Of a stretch of DNA of 64,000 nucleotides, positions 42,353-51,562 are shown piece by piece. The notes under the pieces are model-generated. The model did not search any database. It had not been told where the DNA came from and saw nothing but the letters and a program-made list of their open reading frames with translations. Origin of the DNA: Niabella drilacis (GTDB lineage: Bacteria; Bacteroidota; Bacteroidia; Chitinophagales; Chitinophagaceae). The DNA lies in contig NZ_FMZO01000001.1 in assembly GCF_900101395.1 (NCBI RefSeq), forward strand, positions 1 to 64,000, given 5' to 3'. Made by a program: the position numbers and the translations under genes. The first letter of the stretch is position 1. Each line of letters begins with the position of its first letter.

Positions 42353-44491
42353 ATGAAGAAATACTTCCTGCTGGCGGGCCTTGCCCAGATGGTGCTTGGA
42401 CTGGCTGCGCAGCAAAAAAGCGTATTTACCCCTGCCGACTACGACCGGGCTGTAAGTGTAATGAGTGGCGGTAAAGCAGCTAAAGCCTATAGCAGTCAAT
42501 CCATTAACCCGCAGTGGCTGCCCGGCGACAAATTGTGGTACCGGTTGCCGGCAACAGGGCAGTACCTGATTATAGACCCTTCTGTAAAAAAAGGAGGACA
42601 AACAGTAGCGGAGCAATCACCGGCTCCTGCCAGGCCGGCTCCTGTTAAGGTTTCGGGAGGGCCGGGTGTGGTATCGCCTGATGGAACAAAGGTTGTTTAT
42701 ATCAGGGACTGGAATCTTTGGGTAAAGGAGATTGCAACAGGAAAGGAACGCCCGCTGACGACGGACGGGGTGAAGGATTTTGGCTATGCCACTGATAATG
42801 CGGGTTGGACACATTCGGACCGCCCCATTGTATTGTGGTCGCCGGATAGTAAAAAAATTGCCACTTTCCAGCAGGATCAGCGCCATATAAAGGACATGTA
42901 CCTGGTTCGTACAAAAGTGGGGGCACCGGAACTGGAGCAATGGAAATACCCGCTTCCCGGCGATAGCGCCATTATTAAGATACACCGGCTGGTACTGGAT
43001 GTGGAAACAACGGCGATGATCCGTTTTAAGATGAAACCGGATGACCGGAGGGGCACGCTTTGTGACGATATTGCATGCGATGGCAGTTTTGGCGATAATG
43101 ACTGGAGTGCTGATGGAAAACAGCTGGCTTTTGTATCCGTAAGCAGGGATCACAAAACAGCGCAGTTCCGGGTGGCTAATACAGGAACCGGGGATATCCG
43201 TACCGTGTTTGAGGAAAAAGTACCCACACAATACGAATCCGGTCAGGGAATGGCCAACTGGAAATTTTTGCCGGAGACCAACGAAGTGATCTGGTACTCG
43301 GAACGGAGCGGGTGGGGACACCTGTACCTGTATGACCTGTTAACGGGCAACGTAAAGCAACAGATCACCCGGGGTGATTTTGTAGTAACAAAAATGTTGC
43401 AGGTAGATGCAAAGAAACGGCAGATCCTTTTTGAAGCAAAAGGAAGAGAGCCGGGAGAAAACCCTTATTTCAGCCATTTTTATACCACTGATTTTGGTGG
43501 AAAGCGTATGGTGGCGCTCACGCCGGAACCAGGAAATCATTCAATGACCCTTTCTCCGGGAGGGCGGTATTTTGTGGACCGGTATTCAACTCCCGTTGTA
43601 CCCCCGGTTATAAAGCTGAAGGACCTTTCGGGGAAAACCATCCGTGAGCTGGGCGCTACTGATCTTTCCGGGCTAAAAGATGCCGGCTGGCAGGCCCCGG
43701 AAATGTTCAGCGTGAAATCGGCCAATCAGCAGTTTGATCTCTATGGATTATTATATAAACCTCAAAACCTGGATCCGTCAAAGAAATACCCCGTAGTGGT
43801 GTATATCTACCCGGGACCACAGGGCGGCAGCGTGGGCAACTGGTCTTTTAATATTGCCGCCGGTGACTTTCAGGCACTGGCAGAGCTTGGGTTTATTGTA
43901 GTACGGCTGGAAGGTAGCTGTAACCCCAACCGTTCCAAAGCGTTCCACGATGCCTGCTATGGTCATATGGGAGAAAATACATTGCCGGATCAGATCGCGG
44001 GACTCCGGCAACTGGCAGCAAAGAACAGCTTTATGGACCTGGACCGCGTGGGTATCTGGGGGCATTCCGGTGGTGGTTTTGCAACAGCCGCCGCTATGTT
44101 CAGATATCCGGAGTTTTTCAAAGTAGGCATCGCGGAATCAGGTAATCATGATAACCGCAATTATGAAGATGACTGGGGCGAGCGGTATATCGGCCTGCTG
44201 GAAGGCGATAATTACGAAAAACAGGCCAACCAGGGCTATGCAAAAAACCTTCAGGGAAAATTAATGCTGGTAACCGGTGGAATGGATGATAATGTACCTC
44301 CCTATAACACCTACCTGGTTGCCGACGCGCTCATTAAAGCCAATAAGTCCTTCGACCTGGTGGTAGTACCGAACGCGCGCCATGGATATGGAGCGGACTC
44401 TTATTATATGATGCGCCGGAGATGGGATTATTTCGTAGAATACCTGTTAGGTGCCCGGCCTCCTAAAGACTATAAGATCAATATACCGTAA
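42353..44491 (+). CDS. DPP-IV-like S9 family peptidase
   Basis: A 712-residue exported exopeptidase removing dipeptides, often X-Pro. The signal peptide ends at AAQQ. An N-terminal beta-propeller (GPGVVSPDGTKVVYIRDWNLWVKEI, WSPDSKKIATFQQDQRHIKDMYLV, GWGHLYLYDLLTG) precedes the alpha/beta hydrolase domain, with nucleophile Ser572 (GHSGGG), acid Asp645 or Asp646 (GGMDDNV) and His677 (ARHGYG). The ATG at 42353 is chosen over a TTG two codons upstream. It is convergent with the DUF6263-like gene across a bidirectional terminator. It likely scavenges peptides in the periplasm. Confidence 0.94.
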   Translation: MKKYFLLAGLAQMVLGLAAQQKSVFTPADYDRAVSVMSGGKAAKAYSSQSINPQWLPGDKLWYRLPATGQYLIIDPSVKKGGQTVAEQSPAPARPAPVKVSGGPGVVSPDGTKVVYIRDWNLWVKEIATGKERPLTTDGVKDFGYATDNAGWTHSDRPIVLWSPDSKKIATFQQDQRHIKDMYLVRTKVGAPELEQWKYPLPGDSAIIKIHRLVLDVETTAMIRFKMKPDDRRGTLCDDIACDGSFGDNDWSADGKQLAFVSVSRDHKTAQFRVANTGTGDIRTVFEEKVPTQYESGQGMANWKFLPETNEVIWYSERSGWGHLYLYDLLTGNVKQQITRGDFVVTKMLQVDAKKRQILFEAKGREPGENPYFSHFYTTDFGGKRMVALTPEPGNHSMTLSPGGRYFVDRYSTPVVPPVIKLKDLSGKTIRELGATDLSGLKDAGWQAPEMFSVKSANQQFDLYGLLYKPQNLDPSKKYPVVVYIYPGPQGGSVGNWSFNIAAGDFQALAELGFIVVRLEGSCNPNRSKAFHDACYGHMGENTLPDQIAGLRQLAAKNSFMDLDRVGIWGHSGGGFATAAAMFRYPEFFKVGIAESGNHDNRNYEDDWGERYIGLLEGDNYEKQANQGYAKNLQGKLMLVTGGMDDNVPPYNTYLVADALIKANKSFDLVVVPNARHGYGADSYYMMRRRWDYFVEYLLGARPPKDYKINIP

Positions 44492-44500
44492 GGAGAAAAT

Positions 44501-44534
44501 AAAAAACGGTCCGCATTTGCACGGACCGTTTTTT
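44501..44534. terminator. Bidirectional terminator between convergent genes
   Basis: AAAAAACGGTCCG (44501-44513) and CGGACCGTTTTTT (44522-44534) are perfect arms around an 8-nt loop. Both strands then carry a T run, so it serves the peptidase and the opposing DUF6263-like gene. Confidence 0.92.
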
Positions 44535-44565
44535 ATACAGGTCTTGGATAAAACCGTGCTGTTCC

Positions 44566-45447
44566 TTAACGTTGCTGCATACCGATCTTTGTGTCTACCG
44601 TTGCCTCCATCGGAACTTCCATTCCCTGAACTTTTACGATCCCTTTTAATTGCTGTACCAGATTCAGCACCTCGGTTACGCCGGTGGCATTGTCCATCGT
44701 TATAGTACCAGCCACTGTTCCATCCAGGTTTATTTCCATTTCCATGCCCTGCTGCATCATTTTTGTAAGGCCATCAGTGCCTATTTTTCCGGCTACGGTG
44801 ACCAGGCTTTTCCCGTTCTCTATTTTTTTTAGTGTATAGTTGTTCTGCAGGGTCAGGGTGTACGGTTTTTCGATCCGGATATTGGCAGTCCAGGTACTTC
44901 CGGGCGATACCGGATCTTTGGGGTACATTTTAAAGCTCTGCTCCAGCAAGCTTTTTATAGTAGCTTCGGAAAAAAGCTCTTCTGCCATCTTTTTGGCCTC
45001 ACTGTCTGATGTGTTAATGCTGCCGGCCAGATCCTCAAATCCTTCTGTTTTTTTTACCGTGCCGTCAGCGGCTATGAGGATCTTTATTTTTTTCCCGCGG
45101 ATAGACCGGAACATGCTGTTGGCGGCATTGGTTGTATCGGGGCTTTCACTATCCATAACCAGCTCCTGGCCCATGAAGTCAATGTTCATTTTTGAAGGGC
45201 CGTAGGTCAGGGTCAGGTCCTTATCCGCACCTGCATCTGCAATATCATAATGCATGTTTACAGTACTGCCGAACTTCATGTTCACGGGTTGTCCCATGAG
45301 CGTTTGCTGGATACTGATGGTATTATTATTGATTACATCATACCGGCTGCCGTTTGCAGGATTGAATTTCAGCGTAACCGTTTGGGCATGCAGCATGGAA
45401 GCCGCTGATGCGGCCATACAGAACAATGCCAGGATGGTTTTTTTCAT
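44566..45447 (-). CDS. DUF6263-type secreted protein
   Basis: A 293-residue protein with signal peptide (ILALFCMAASAASMLHAQ). Long beta-strands dominate (VTLKFNPANGSRYDVINNNTISIQQTLMGQPVNMKFGSTVNMHYDI, TYTLTLQNNYTLKKI, VTVAGKIG, EINLDGTVAGTITMDNATGVT). The layout fits the family I know as DUF6263, secreted beta-rich proteins of unknown role in Bacteroidota. It lies 23 bp downstream of the DUF2911 gene and is probably co-transcribed with it. Confidence 0.82.
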   Translation of the reverse strand: MKKTILALFCMAASAASMLHAQTVTLKFNPANGSRYDVINNNTISIQQTLMGQPVNMKFGSTVNMHYDIADAGADKDLTLTYGPSKMNIDFMGQELVMDSESPDTTNAANSMFRSIRGKKIKILIAADGTVKKTEGFEDLAGSINTSDSEAKKMAEELFSEATIKSLLEQSFKMYPKDPVSPGSTWTANIRIEKPYTLTLQNNYTLKKIENGKSLVTVAGKIGTDGLTKMMQQGMEMEINLDGTVAGTITMDNATGVTEVLNLVQQLKGIVKVQGMEVPMEATVDTKIGMQQR

Positions 45448-45470
45448 GATCGTGTTTTAAATATGGGCGA

Positions 45471-46301
45471 TTACAGCGTGGCGATCAGCTTTTGATTGTT
45501 CCGGACATAATCATCGTTGTGATTTTCTTTGGCCAGCTGCATGGATGCTTCTGCTGCAGCCCGGGCTTCTTTTTTCCGCCCGGTCTTTGCCAGCGCCTTT
45601 GCATATTGATACTGGATCCAATAAGCCTTTGGCTGGGCTTCTGCTGCCTTGGCAAACCACCCGATCGCCTTATTCAGGTCTTTGTTGTTTTCCAGGTAGT
45701 AGGTTGCTGCCTGGAAATATGCCGGTTTGTCAGACTGCATAGAAGCATCGATCGATGCCATGATCCGCGCATCAAGTTCTGTTTTTATCGGAACGGGAAC
45801 CAATATATTACCCCAGGAGAGCTGCAGATCAGCGGTGGTAGGTGTAACATTCGCCAGCTGAATGGTGAAGGTTTCCGTATTTGTTTTTGTAGTTACCGGG
45901 GTTACTTGTATCCTTACTACATCGTCCGCTTCTTTATAGGCGGTAGGATCACTGGTTACATCGGTCTGTTGGGTAAGGATCACGGTCCAGGACTTTTGCC
46001 CGGGAATGGTGAGCAGCCCGTATTTACCTGCAGGGATCGTTTTTCCGCCAACGATGATCTCATCGCTTACGGTGAGTGTGGTGGCGCCGTTGGCCCCCGT
46101 GCGCCAGAGTTTCCCGGCAGGAGCAAGATCAGCGTATAGCCGGCGGCCTTTGAGGCTGGGGCGGCTATAAGACCACTCCAGTGTGCCAAGCCCGAAATCC
46201 TGTTTGATAGTCTGGGCCGGACTTGCGGCCGGTATTTTTACCTGAGCCTGGCTGGCTGAAAGTACGCCTGCAAGAAGAAAGGAAAATAAGATACGTTTCA
46301 T
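45471..46301 (-). CDS. DUF2911 family secreted protein
   Basis: A 276-residue protein with signal peptide (FSFLLAGVLSASQAQ). The DUF2911 domain is recognised by SPAQTIKQDFGLGTLEWSYSRPSLKGRRLY, GKLWRTGANGATTLTVSDEIIVGGKTIPAGKYGLLTIPG, and LQLSWGNILVPVPI. The C-terminal part contains TPR-like helices (AIGWFAKAAEAQPKAYWIQYQYAKALAKTGRKKEARAAAEASMQLAKEN). Members are common in Bacteroidota without known function. It precedes the DUF6263-like gene on the same strand. Confidence 0.9.
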   Translation of the reverse strand: MKRILFSFLLAGVLSASQAQVKIPAASPAQTIKQDFGLGTLEWSYSRPSLKGRRLYADLAPAGKLWRTGANGATTLTVSDEIIVGGKTIPAGKYGLLTIPGQKSWTVILTQQTDVTSDPTAYKEADDVVRIQVTPVTTKTNTETFTIQLANVTPTTADLQLSWGNILVPVPIKTELDARIMASIDASMQSDKPAYFQAATYYLENNKDLNKAIGWFAKAAEAQPKAYWIQYQYAKALAKTGRKKEARAAAEASMQLAKENHNDDYVRNNQKLIATL

Positions 46302-46369
46302 TGTTACTTGTTTTTGTTAGTTACGAAAATAGCGTAATATTATAAGTTGCTCCAGCAGCCTAACAACTT

Positions 46370-47278
46370 TCAGCTGTTTTTGTTGAAAAGAGGATGGAAT
46401 TGATGTAAGGTTTTACGGAGGAACTCCCTGTCCAGGTGTGTATAGATCTCAGTGGTGGTGATACTTTCATGTCCCAGCATTTCCTGCACGGCGCGCAGGT
46501 TAGCGCCGCCTTCGATCAGGTGGGTGGCAAAAGAATGGCGGAAGGTATGCGGCGATATGGTCTTGGTGATCCGGGCCTTTGCTGCCAGGTCCTTAATGAT
46601 CAGGAAGATCATTACACGGGTCAGCTGTGCGCCCCGTTTGTTTAAGAAAACAATGTCTTCACTGCCGGGTTTTACGGTTAAATGACAGCGGATCTCCCGG
46701 AGGTAGAGTTTTATATATTTGGCGGCGGAATCACCGATGGGTACCAGCCGCTCTTTATTTCCTTTTCCGATCACCCGGATATAACCCACATCCAGGTAGA
46801 GTTGTGAAATCCGCAATTGTACTACCTCTGTTACCCGCAGCCCGCAGCTGTACATCGTTTCAATAATGGCTTTATTGCGGCCGCCTTCGGGTTTGCTGAG
46901 GTCTATTGCCAGCAGGATTTTTTCCACTTCTTCAAAACTTAGTACATCCGGGAGGGTGCGCCGGGTTTTAGGCGCTTCCAGCAGCAGTGCGGGATCCTGC
47001 TGCACAATATTTTCCAGGAGGCAAAAACGGTAAAAAGCGCGGATGCCGGAGATGACCCTGGCCTGGGAAGCCGGCTGCATTCCCAGCTCCGCTATCCAGC
47101 CAACAAAGGATTGCAGGTGTTCCAGGGTGATATCAGGAGGCGCCAGTGACTGTGGCTGGAGCTGCAGGTAATCCGTAAGCTTATCTACATCCCGCAGATA
47201 GGCCTCCGTTGAATTTCCGGAAAGCGATTTTTCCAGTTTTAAATAAGCCTGGAAACTTTTCTTGTAAGCGTCCCACAT
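46370..47278 (-). CDS. xerD: Tyrosine recombinase XerD
   Basis: A 302-residue site-specific recombinase that resolves chromosome dimers with a XerC partner. The N-terminal SAM-like domain carries YLRDVDKLTDYL and the C-terminal catalytic domain has Arg148 (YSCGLRVTEV), Lys172 (GKGNKERLVP), His244 and Arg247 (HTFRHSFATHL), His270 (LGHESITTTEIYTH) and the nucleophile Tyr279. All catalytic residues are present. No integron or attachment site is nearby, so it is the housekeeping enzyme rather than an element integrase. Confidence 0.95.
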   Translation of the reverse strand: MWDAYKKSFQAYLKLEKSLSGNSTEAYLRDVDKLTDYLQLQPQSLAPPDITLEHLQSFVGWIAELGMQPASQARVISGIRAFYRFCLLENIVQQDPALLLEAPKTRRTLPDVLSFEEVEKILLAIDLSKPEGGRNKAIIETMYSCGLRVTEVVQLRISQLYLDVGYIRVIGKGNKERLVPIGDSAAKYIKLYLREIRCHLTVKPGSEDIVFLNKRGAQLTRVMIFLIIKDLAAKARITKTISPHTFRHSFATHLIEGGANLRAVQEMLGHESITTTEIYTHLDREFLRKTLHQFHPLFNKNS

Positions 47279-47284
47279 AAAAAT

Positions 47285-47314
47285 AAAAGCCTGTCGGAAA
47301 GATAACAGGCTTTT
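47285..47314. terminator. Terminator next to xerD start
   Basis: AAAAGCCTGT (47285-47294) and ACAGGCTTTT (47305-47314) form a perfect 10-bp stem with a 10-nt loop. It lies 14 bp beyond the stop of the upstream lipoprotein gene, on the minus strand, and only 7 bp before the xerD ATG. Confidence 0.8.
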
Positions 47315-47328
47315 TTGATTTTTGTTAA

Positions 47329-48006
47329 TTATTTGAAGGTAAGGGGAACATCATGAACAATGTCTTTTTCTTCATATCGGATCTTGGCATAAAGATGATC
47401 TTTCCGGATGTTTACAGAATCCAGGAAGGAGTGTACATTGTCATGGTCAACACCCTTCACACCGGTATCGGTCAGCAGCGTTTTTGCCACTTTGCCGGTA
47501 TGTACATCTTCTACATAAATAAAAGTATTGTCGTAGTAAGAAACAAGCCCGTCTTCCACTTTGAACTTGGGATCAAAGCTGTTTACGGCGCTGAAATATT
47601 TCATAGGACTGATCCCCTTGCCTACGGGTACTTTTATAAGATATCCCCGCCCGGTGGCGCAATCATTGAATTTGAGCCAGGCGGCCTGCCCGTCTCCGAA
47701 TTCGTAGCCAAAAAGCGATTTGCCGGGTTTAACATTGCGGCCCTGGAAAAAATCGGCAAACCCGATCTTTGCATTACCTGTTTTCCCGTTGTCGAAGAGG
47801 ATGGAATCAATCTGGCAATCTTTAAAACTTACGGTAACAGAAGGCTTGTCCGGTGTAGGGCTGCCCAAACGCAGGGGCTCTGTAATACAGGCAGAGTCGG
47901 TACAAAAAGAGGAGGAGGCCGTTTCGGTTGTTCCCTCAGAACCGCCACAGGAGGCAAGCAGTACCGCCAGTGTGATAGCACTTAGTGAAAGTGAGTTTAG
48001 TTTCAT
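47329..48006 (-). CDS. Putative lipoprotein, unknown function
   Basis: A 225-residue lipoprotein (AITLAVLLASCGGSEG, lipobox with Cys20). The mature part is beta-rich with several Cys (FCTDSACITEP, FKDCQID, FNDCATGRGYLI). I recognise no family. It lies immediately upstream of xerD but is separated from it by a strong hairpin, so the two are probably not co-expressed. Confidence 0.78.
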   Translation of the reverse strand: MKLNSLSLSAITLAVLLASCGGSEGTTETASSSFCTDSACITEPLRLGSPTPDKPSVTVSFKDCQIDSILFDNGKTGNAKIGFADFFQGRNVKPGKSLFGYEFGDGQAAWLKFNDCATGRGYLIKVPVGKGISPMKYFSAVNSFDPKFKVEDGLVSYYDNTFIYVEDVHTGKVAKTLLTDTGVKGVDHDNVHSFLDSVNIRKDHLYAKIRYEEKDIVHDVPLTFK

Positions 48007-48085
48007 TCTAGTTGTTTAAGATCGTTATAAAATAAATGCAGATCGCTAATTTACAGATTAACGATGAGTTATCAGCTATTCGGCG

Positions 48086-48187
48086 TTGAGAATTGAGATT
48101 TCAGACAGAATCATCTCAATACTCGACTCCTTTCTCTGGAGGCTCATCGCTCCATTCACGGTTCTCATGTTCTCAATACTCAATACT
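48086..48187. repeat. Intergenic tract of short repeated words
   Basis: The gap before yraN contains TTGAGAATTGAGA (48086-48098) and CTCAATACTC at 48115-48124 and again at 48172-48181, continuing as CTCAATACTCAATACT. No coding frame is present. The tract is similar in style to that at 40661-40862. Confidence 0.5.
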
Positions 48188-48542
48188 ACAAAAACACATC
48201 TTCGATCAGAAAATATTCAGGCGGCCGGCCTGCTTCAATGGTAATGGATAAAATATCATACTGGATGCGATAGTGCCCCGGGTACTGGCAAAGGAACTCA
48301 TCGGCAGCCTGCTGTAAATACCGGAATTTCCTTTTGGTAACGCTTTCCTCCGGATAGCCTGACCGGTTACTGCTGCGGGTTTTTACTTCTACAAAATGCA
48401 ATTTGTTGCTTTTGGTGGCAATAATGTCAATTTCATAATGCGAGTAGCGCCAGTTCCGGAACAGGATGGTATAATGTTCCTGCGCCAGGTAGGCTGCGGC
48501 AAGCTGCTCTCCCTGTTTTCCCAATTGATTATGTGTTCCCAT
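48186..48542 (-). CDS. yraN: YraN/UPF0102 family nuclease-like protein
   Basis: A 118-residue protein. GKQGEQLAAAYLAQEHYTILFRNWRYSHYEIDIIATKSNKLHFVEVKTRSS is the complete UPF0102 signature, with Glu (EID) and the ExK pair (VEVKTR) of a restriction-endonuclease-like fold. The role is unproven. It is divergent from manA with 37 bp between the start codons, so the two promoters overlap. Confidence 0.94.
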   Translation of the reverse strand: MGTHNQLGKQGEQLAAAYLAQEHYTILFRNWRYSHYEIDIIATKSNKLHFVEVKTRSSNRSGYPEESVTKRKFRYLQQAADEFLCQYPGHYRIQYDILSITIEAGRPPEYFLIEDVFL

Positions 48543-48579
48543 TCAGTTATCTTTACCCCCAAGTTAATCTATTTTTTTT

Positions 48580-49788
48580 ATGCAGAAACTGGCATTAGTA
48601 AAAGGTGCTATCAAGCATTATGACTGGGGTGGCGTGTCGTTCATACCCTCCCTGCTTCAGGTGGAAAATCCGCAAATGAAGCCCTTTGCTGAATATTGGA
48701 TGGGTGTGCACCCGGGGGCGAACTGTGTATTGACGATGGACGACGGGAGGGAGATACTGCTCCGGGAGTATATCAGCACATCCCCCGGGGCGTTACTGGG
48801 CGCTTCCGTAAATGCTGCATTCGGCCAGATGCCTTATTTGTTAAAAGTGCTGGATGTAAAGGATATGCTTTCCATCCAGGTGCACCCCTCTAAATCCCAG
48901 GCTGCATTGGATTTTGAAGCAGAGAACCGCAAAGGGGTTCCGTTGGATGCACCCCACCGCAACTACAGGGACGCTAACCATAAGCCCGAACTGATGGTAG
49001 CACTCAGCGGGTTTTATCTGTTGCATGGCTTTAAACCGGAAGCGCAGCTGTTACAAACGCTGGAAGCCGTGCCGGAGCTGCATGTTTTTATACCGGTATT
49101 TAAGCAGGGAGGCTATAAAAGCCTGTATAAGATGGCAATGGAAATGGCCCAGGAAGAAGTGAATGCGCTGTTGCAGCCTCTGATCAACCGGATCATTCCG
49201 CTATACCTGCAGGAAAAGCTGGACCCCTCCGCGGAGGATTTCTGGGCAGCCCGGGCCGCGCAAACCTTTATCCGGCCCGGCTCCATCGATCGCGGAATTT
49301 TTTCGATCTATTTTTTTAATATTGTTCATCTGAAAACGGGAGAAGCCATTTTCCAGGACGCAGGTGTGCCCCATGCTTACCTGGAGGGATATAATGTAGA
49401 GATCATGGCCAGCTCTGATAATGTGCTGCGTGGCGGGCTTACCTCCAAACATATTGACACGGCGGAGTTGCTGAAACATACGAAATGCGAAGCCACGCAT
49501 CCGCAGATCATTCCCGCAGGAGGCAACAAAAAAGCAAAGGTATACCCGGCGCCCGTTCCGGATTTTGAACTGCATTCCTATGAGCTGAAAACGGGTGATG
49601 AAACCGTATTGCAGCCGGTAACGGCCGAGTTGTTTTTGCTTACAGAAGGGGAGGTGGAGCTTACCTCCGGGGATATCCGGGTAGTATTAAAGGCCGGTAG
49701 CATTGCTGCCGCAGCTTTTCCGGGTGCGGCTGTAAAAGTACTGGCCGGCGCTCCTTCGCTCTTGTTCCGTGCTACTGTTCCGTTATAG
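48580..49788 (+). CDS. manA: Mannose-6-phosphate isomerase, class I
   Basis: A 402-residue zinc enzyme interconverting fructose 6-phosphate and mannose 6-phosphate. The start GAIKHYDWGG and the zinc-site region SIQVHPSKSQA with HKPELMVALSGF are typical. A C-terminal cupin closes the fold (AGVPHAYLEGYNVEIMASSDNVLRGGLTSKHID). It is followed 30 bp later by pyrF. It would connect mannose released by the GH125 enzyme to glycolysis, or supply GDP-mannose; neither can be told apart here. Confidence 0.95.
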   Translation: MQKLALVKGAIKHYDWGGVSFIPSLLQVENPQMKPFAEYWMGVHPGANCVLTMDDGREILLREYISTSPGALLGASVNAAFGQMPYLLKVLDVKDMLSIQVHPSKSQAALDFEAENRKGVPLDAPHRNYRDANHKPELMVALSGFYLLHGFKPEAQLLQTLEAVPELHVFIPVFKQGGYKSLYKMAMEMAQEEVNALLQPLINRIIPLYLQEKLDPSAEDFWAARAAQTFIRPGSIDRGIFSIYFFNIVHLKTGEAIFQDAGVPHAYLEGYNVEIMASSDNVLRGGLTSKHIDTAELLKHTKCEATHPQIIPAGGNKKAKVYPAPVPDFELHSYELKTGDETVLQPVTAELFLLTEGEVELTSGDIRVVLKAGSIAAAAFPGAAVKVLAGAPSLLFRATVPL

Positions 49789-49818
49789 ATTTTTTAGATT
49801 TAATAAATTAGTATAAAG

Positions 49819-50634
49819 ATGACCCGGGAAAAATTGGTTGCACTGATCCGCGAGAAAGGATCTTATTTATGTGTGGGATTGGACACTGACCCTGCGAAGC
49901 TGCCGGCGCATTTATCCGGGGATGCAGACGCCGTGTTCCGTTTTAATAAAGCCATTATTGACGCTACCCGTGCTGCCTGTGTTTCCTACAAGATCAATAC
50001 TGCGTTTTACGAGGCATTGGGAACAAAAGGCTGGGAGGTGATGGAGAAAACCGTTCACTACATAGGGGCGGATCATTTTAAGATCGCTGATGCCAAGCGT
50101 GGCGACATTGGTAATACCAGTACCCAGTACGCCCGCGCTTTTTTTGAAGCACTACCCTTTGATGCGGTCACCGTAGCGCCTTATATGGGGGAAGACAGTG
50201 TAAGACCTTTCCTGGAGTATGAAGGGAAATGGGCGATCGTGCTGGGGCTCACCTCCAATAAGGGGGCGCAGGATTTTGAGTTGCAGGCCAGTGGGGAAGG
50301 ACTTTTATATGAGCGGGTATTAAAAACCGTATCCGGGTGGGGCACTGATCAAAACCTCATGTTTGTGGTGGGGGCCACACAGGCGGATGCATTTATCCGC
50401 ATCCGCGAGTTGGTTCCGGGCCATTTTCTGTTGGTGCCCGGGGTGGGGGCACAGGGTGGCAGTCTGGAACAGGTTTCTGAAAAGGCCATGAATAAAGACT
50501 GCGGATTGCTGGTAAATGCCAGCAGGGCGGTTATTTATGCTTCAGGCAAAGAGGATTTTGCAGATGCCGCGGCTGCGGTGGCCGGTCAGTACCAGGCCGA
50601 AATGGCAGCATATCTGCAACGGTTTAATGGATAG
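49819..50634 (+). CDS. pyrF: Orotidine 5'-phosphate decarboxylase, type 2
   Basis: A 271-residue TIM-barrel enzyme that makes UMP. The active-site block DAKRGDIGNTSTQYARAFF carries the catalytic Asp and Lys residues, and LCVGLDTDPAKLP with the VPGVGAQGGSL phosphate loop completes it. The longer length marks the type 2 group of many Bacteroidota and actinobacteria. It follows manA closely; no other pyrimidine genes are near. No clear terminator follows, though a 10-bp inverted repeat lies at 50645-50654 and 50725-50734. Confidence 0.96.
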   Translation: MTREKLVALIREKGSYLCVGLDTDPAKLPAHLSGDADAVFRFNKAIIDATRAACVSYKINTAFYEALGTKGWEVMEKTVHYIGADHFKIADAKRGDIGNTSTQYARAFFEALPFDAVTVAPYMGEDSVRPFLEYEGKWAIVLGLTSNKGAQDFELQASGEGLLYERVLKTVSGWGTDQNLMFVVGATQADAFIRIRELVPGHFLLVPGVGAQGGSLEQVSEKAMNKDCGLLVNASRAVIYASGKEDFADAAAAVAGQYQAEMAAYLQRFNG

Positions 50635-50818
50635 GTCGATGGCAGAAGGGGCATGAACCTTATGCAGCGCTAAATGATTTTTGGAGATTGTTTTGAAATA
50701 AATTCCCTATAAACAGCAATGAGAATGCCCCTTCAGCCTGCCTGCGGGTCGGGGGGCTATCAGTACGCAGCAATATTTGCTTCAGGTCAGCAGGAAGGGG
50801 AAAGCGCTTGCGGTATAT

Positions 50819-51391
50819 TTACCGGGAACAGGAATCTACCGGCTGCCAGATCGTAAGCAGCCCGGCTCCCGGACCGAGGATCGGGTCGTTATCGGGAGTG
50901 GGAATGTTGGCAATGCTGCGGTTGGCGTGAACACGGTTGCCGCTTTGCCTTCTCTGGAGCTCCGGGCTCACGTTTACAGAACAGGCCCCTGCCAGGTTCA
51001 GATCAGTGCCTGAGCCAAGATGCCGGAGCGCCACTCCCGCAGGGATCACCATCACGTCCCCTTTTTCAAGAACGGTGATAATACCCAGTGTGCCGCCCAG
51101 CTGCCATTGAGCCTCCCCCGCGCAAACCCCCAGGACAATATGCGTGTTAATATAGTAATGGGTAAAGTTGAACGCCCCGAGTGCAGGGGAGGGGAACCAT
51201 TTATTGGAACGGAATTTTTTTATCAGCCAATCCTCGCAGGCATCATATTCCTTGTCGAAAAATCCCCTGTAAACCAGCAACGGAAGCGGGCTGCTGGGAA
51301 TTTGCGGGTCTTCTTTAAAATAAAAAATATCAGGATTGATCCTTCTTAGCTCCCAGGGGACCCATTCTTGTGGTTTGATTTTTTTGGGCAT
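50819..51391 (-). CDS. Cupin protein, YjlB-like
   Basis: About 190 residues with a single cupin barrel. HYYINTHIVLGVCAGEAQWQLGGTLGIITVLEKGDVMVIPAGVALRHLG covers both cupin motifs, with His and Glu/Asp-type ligand positions only partly conserved. The end IPTPDNDPILGPGAGLLTIW is typical of the YjlB group. I chose the ATG at 51391 (MPKKIKPQEW); the frame stays open 14 codons to a TTG. It stands alone. Function unknown. Confidence 0.85.
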   Translation of the reverse strand: MPKKIKPQEWVPWELRRINPDIFYFKEDPQIPSSPLPLLVYRGFFDKEYDACEDWLIKKFRSNKWFPSPALGAFNFTHYYINTHIVLGVCAGEAQWQLGGTLGIITVLEKGDVMVIPAGVALRHLGSGTDLNLAGACSVNVSPELQRRQSGNRVHANRSIANIPTPDNDPILGPGAGLLTIWQPVDSCSR

Positions 51392-51509
51392 GCTATTATC
51401 CTTACAAGTCACATGCCAGTAACCCTCCTGCAATGGATTTATACCAATACTTTTTGAAAAACCGGCAACAAACGCTGTATGGCAGGAAACGGAAGGTTAA
51501 AACATATAT

Positions 51510-51537
51510 AAAAAAGCCGTTCCGGGAAAGGAACGGC
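51510..51537 (-). terminator. Terminator after the lipocalin-like gene
   Basis: GCCGTTCC (51516-51523) and GGAACGGC (51530-51537) pair perfectly around a 6-nt loop. On the minus strand a run of six T follows. It lies 26 bp beyond the stop of the lipocalin-like lipoprotein gene. Confidence 0.88.
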
Positions 51538-51562
51538 CTTTTGTTATTTGGATGGTTAATGG

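Noticed and set aside
46370-47278. xerD as the integrase of a mobile element
   Set aside because: Length and all motifs match the chromosomal XerD, and no attachment site, transfer or phage gene is near.
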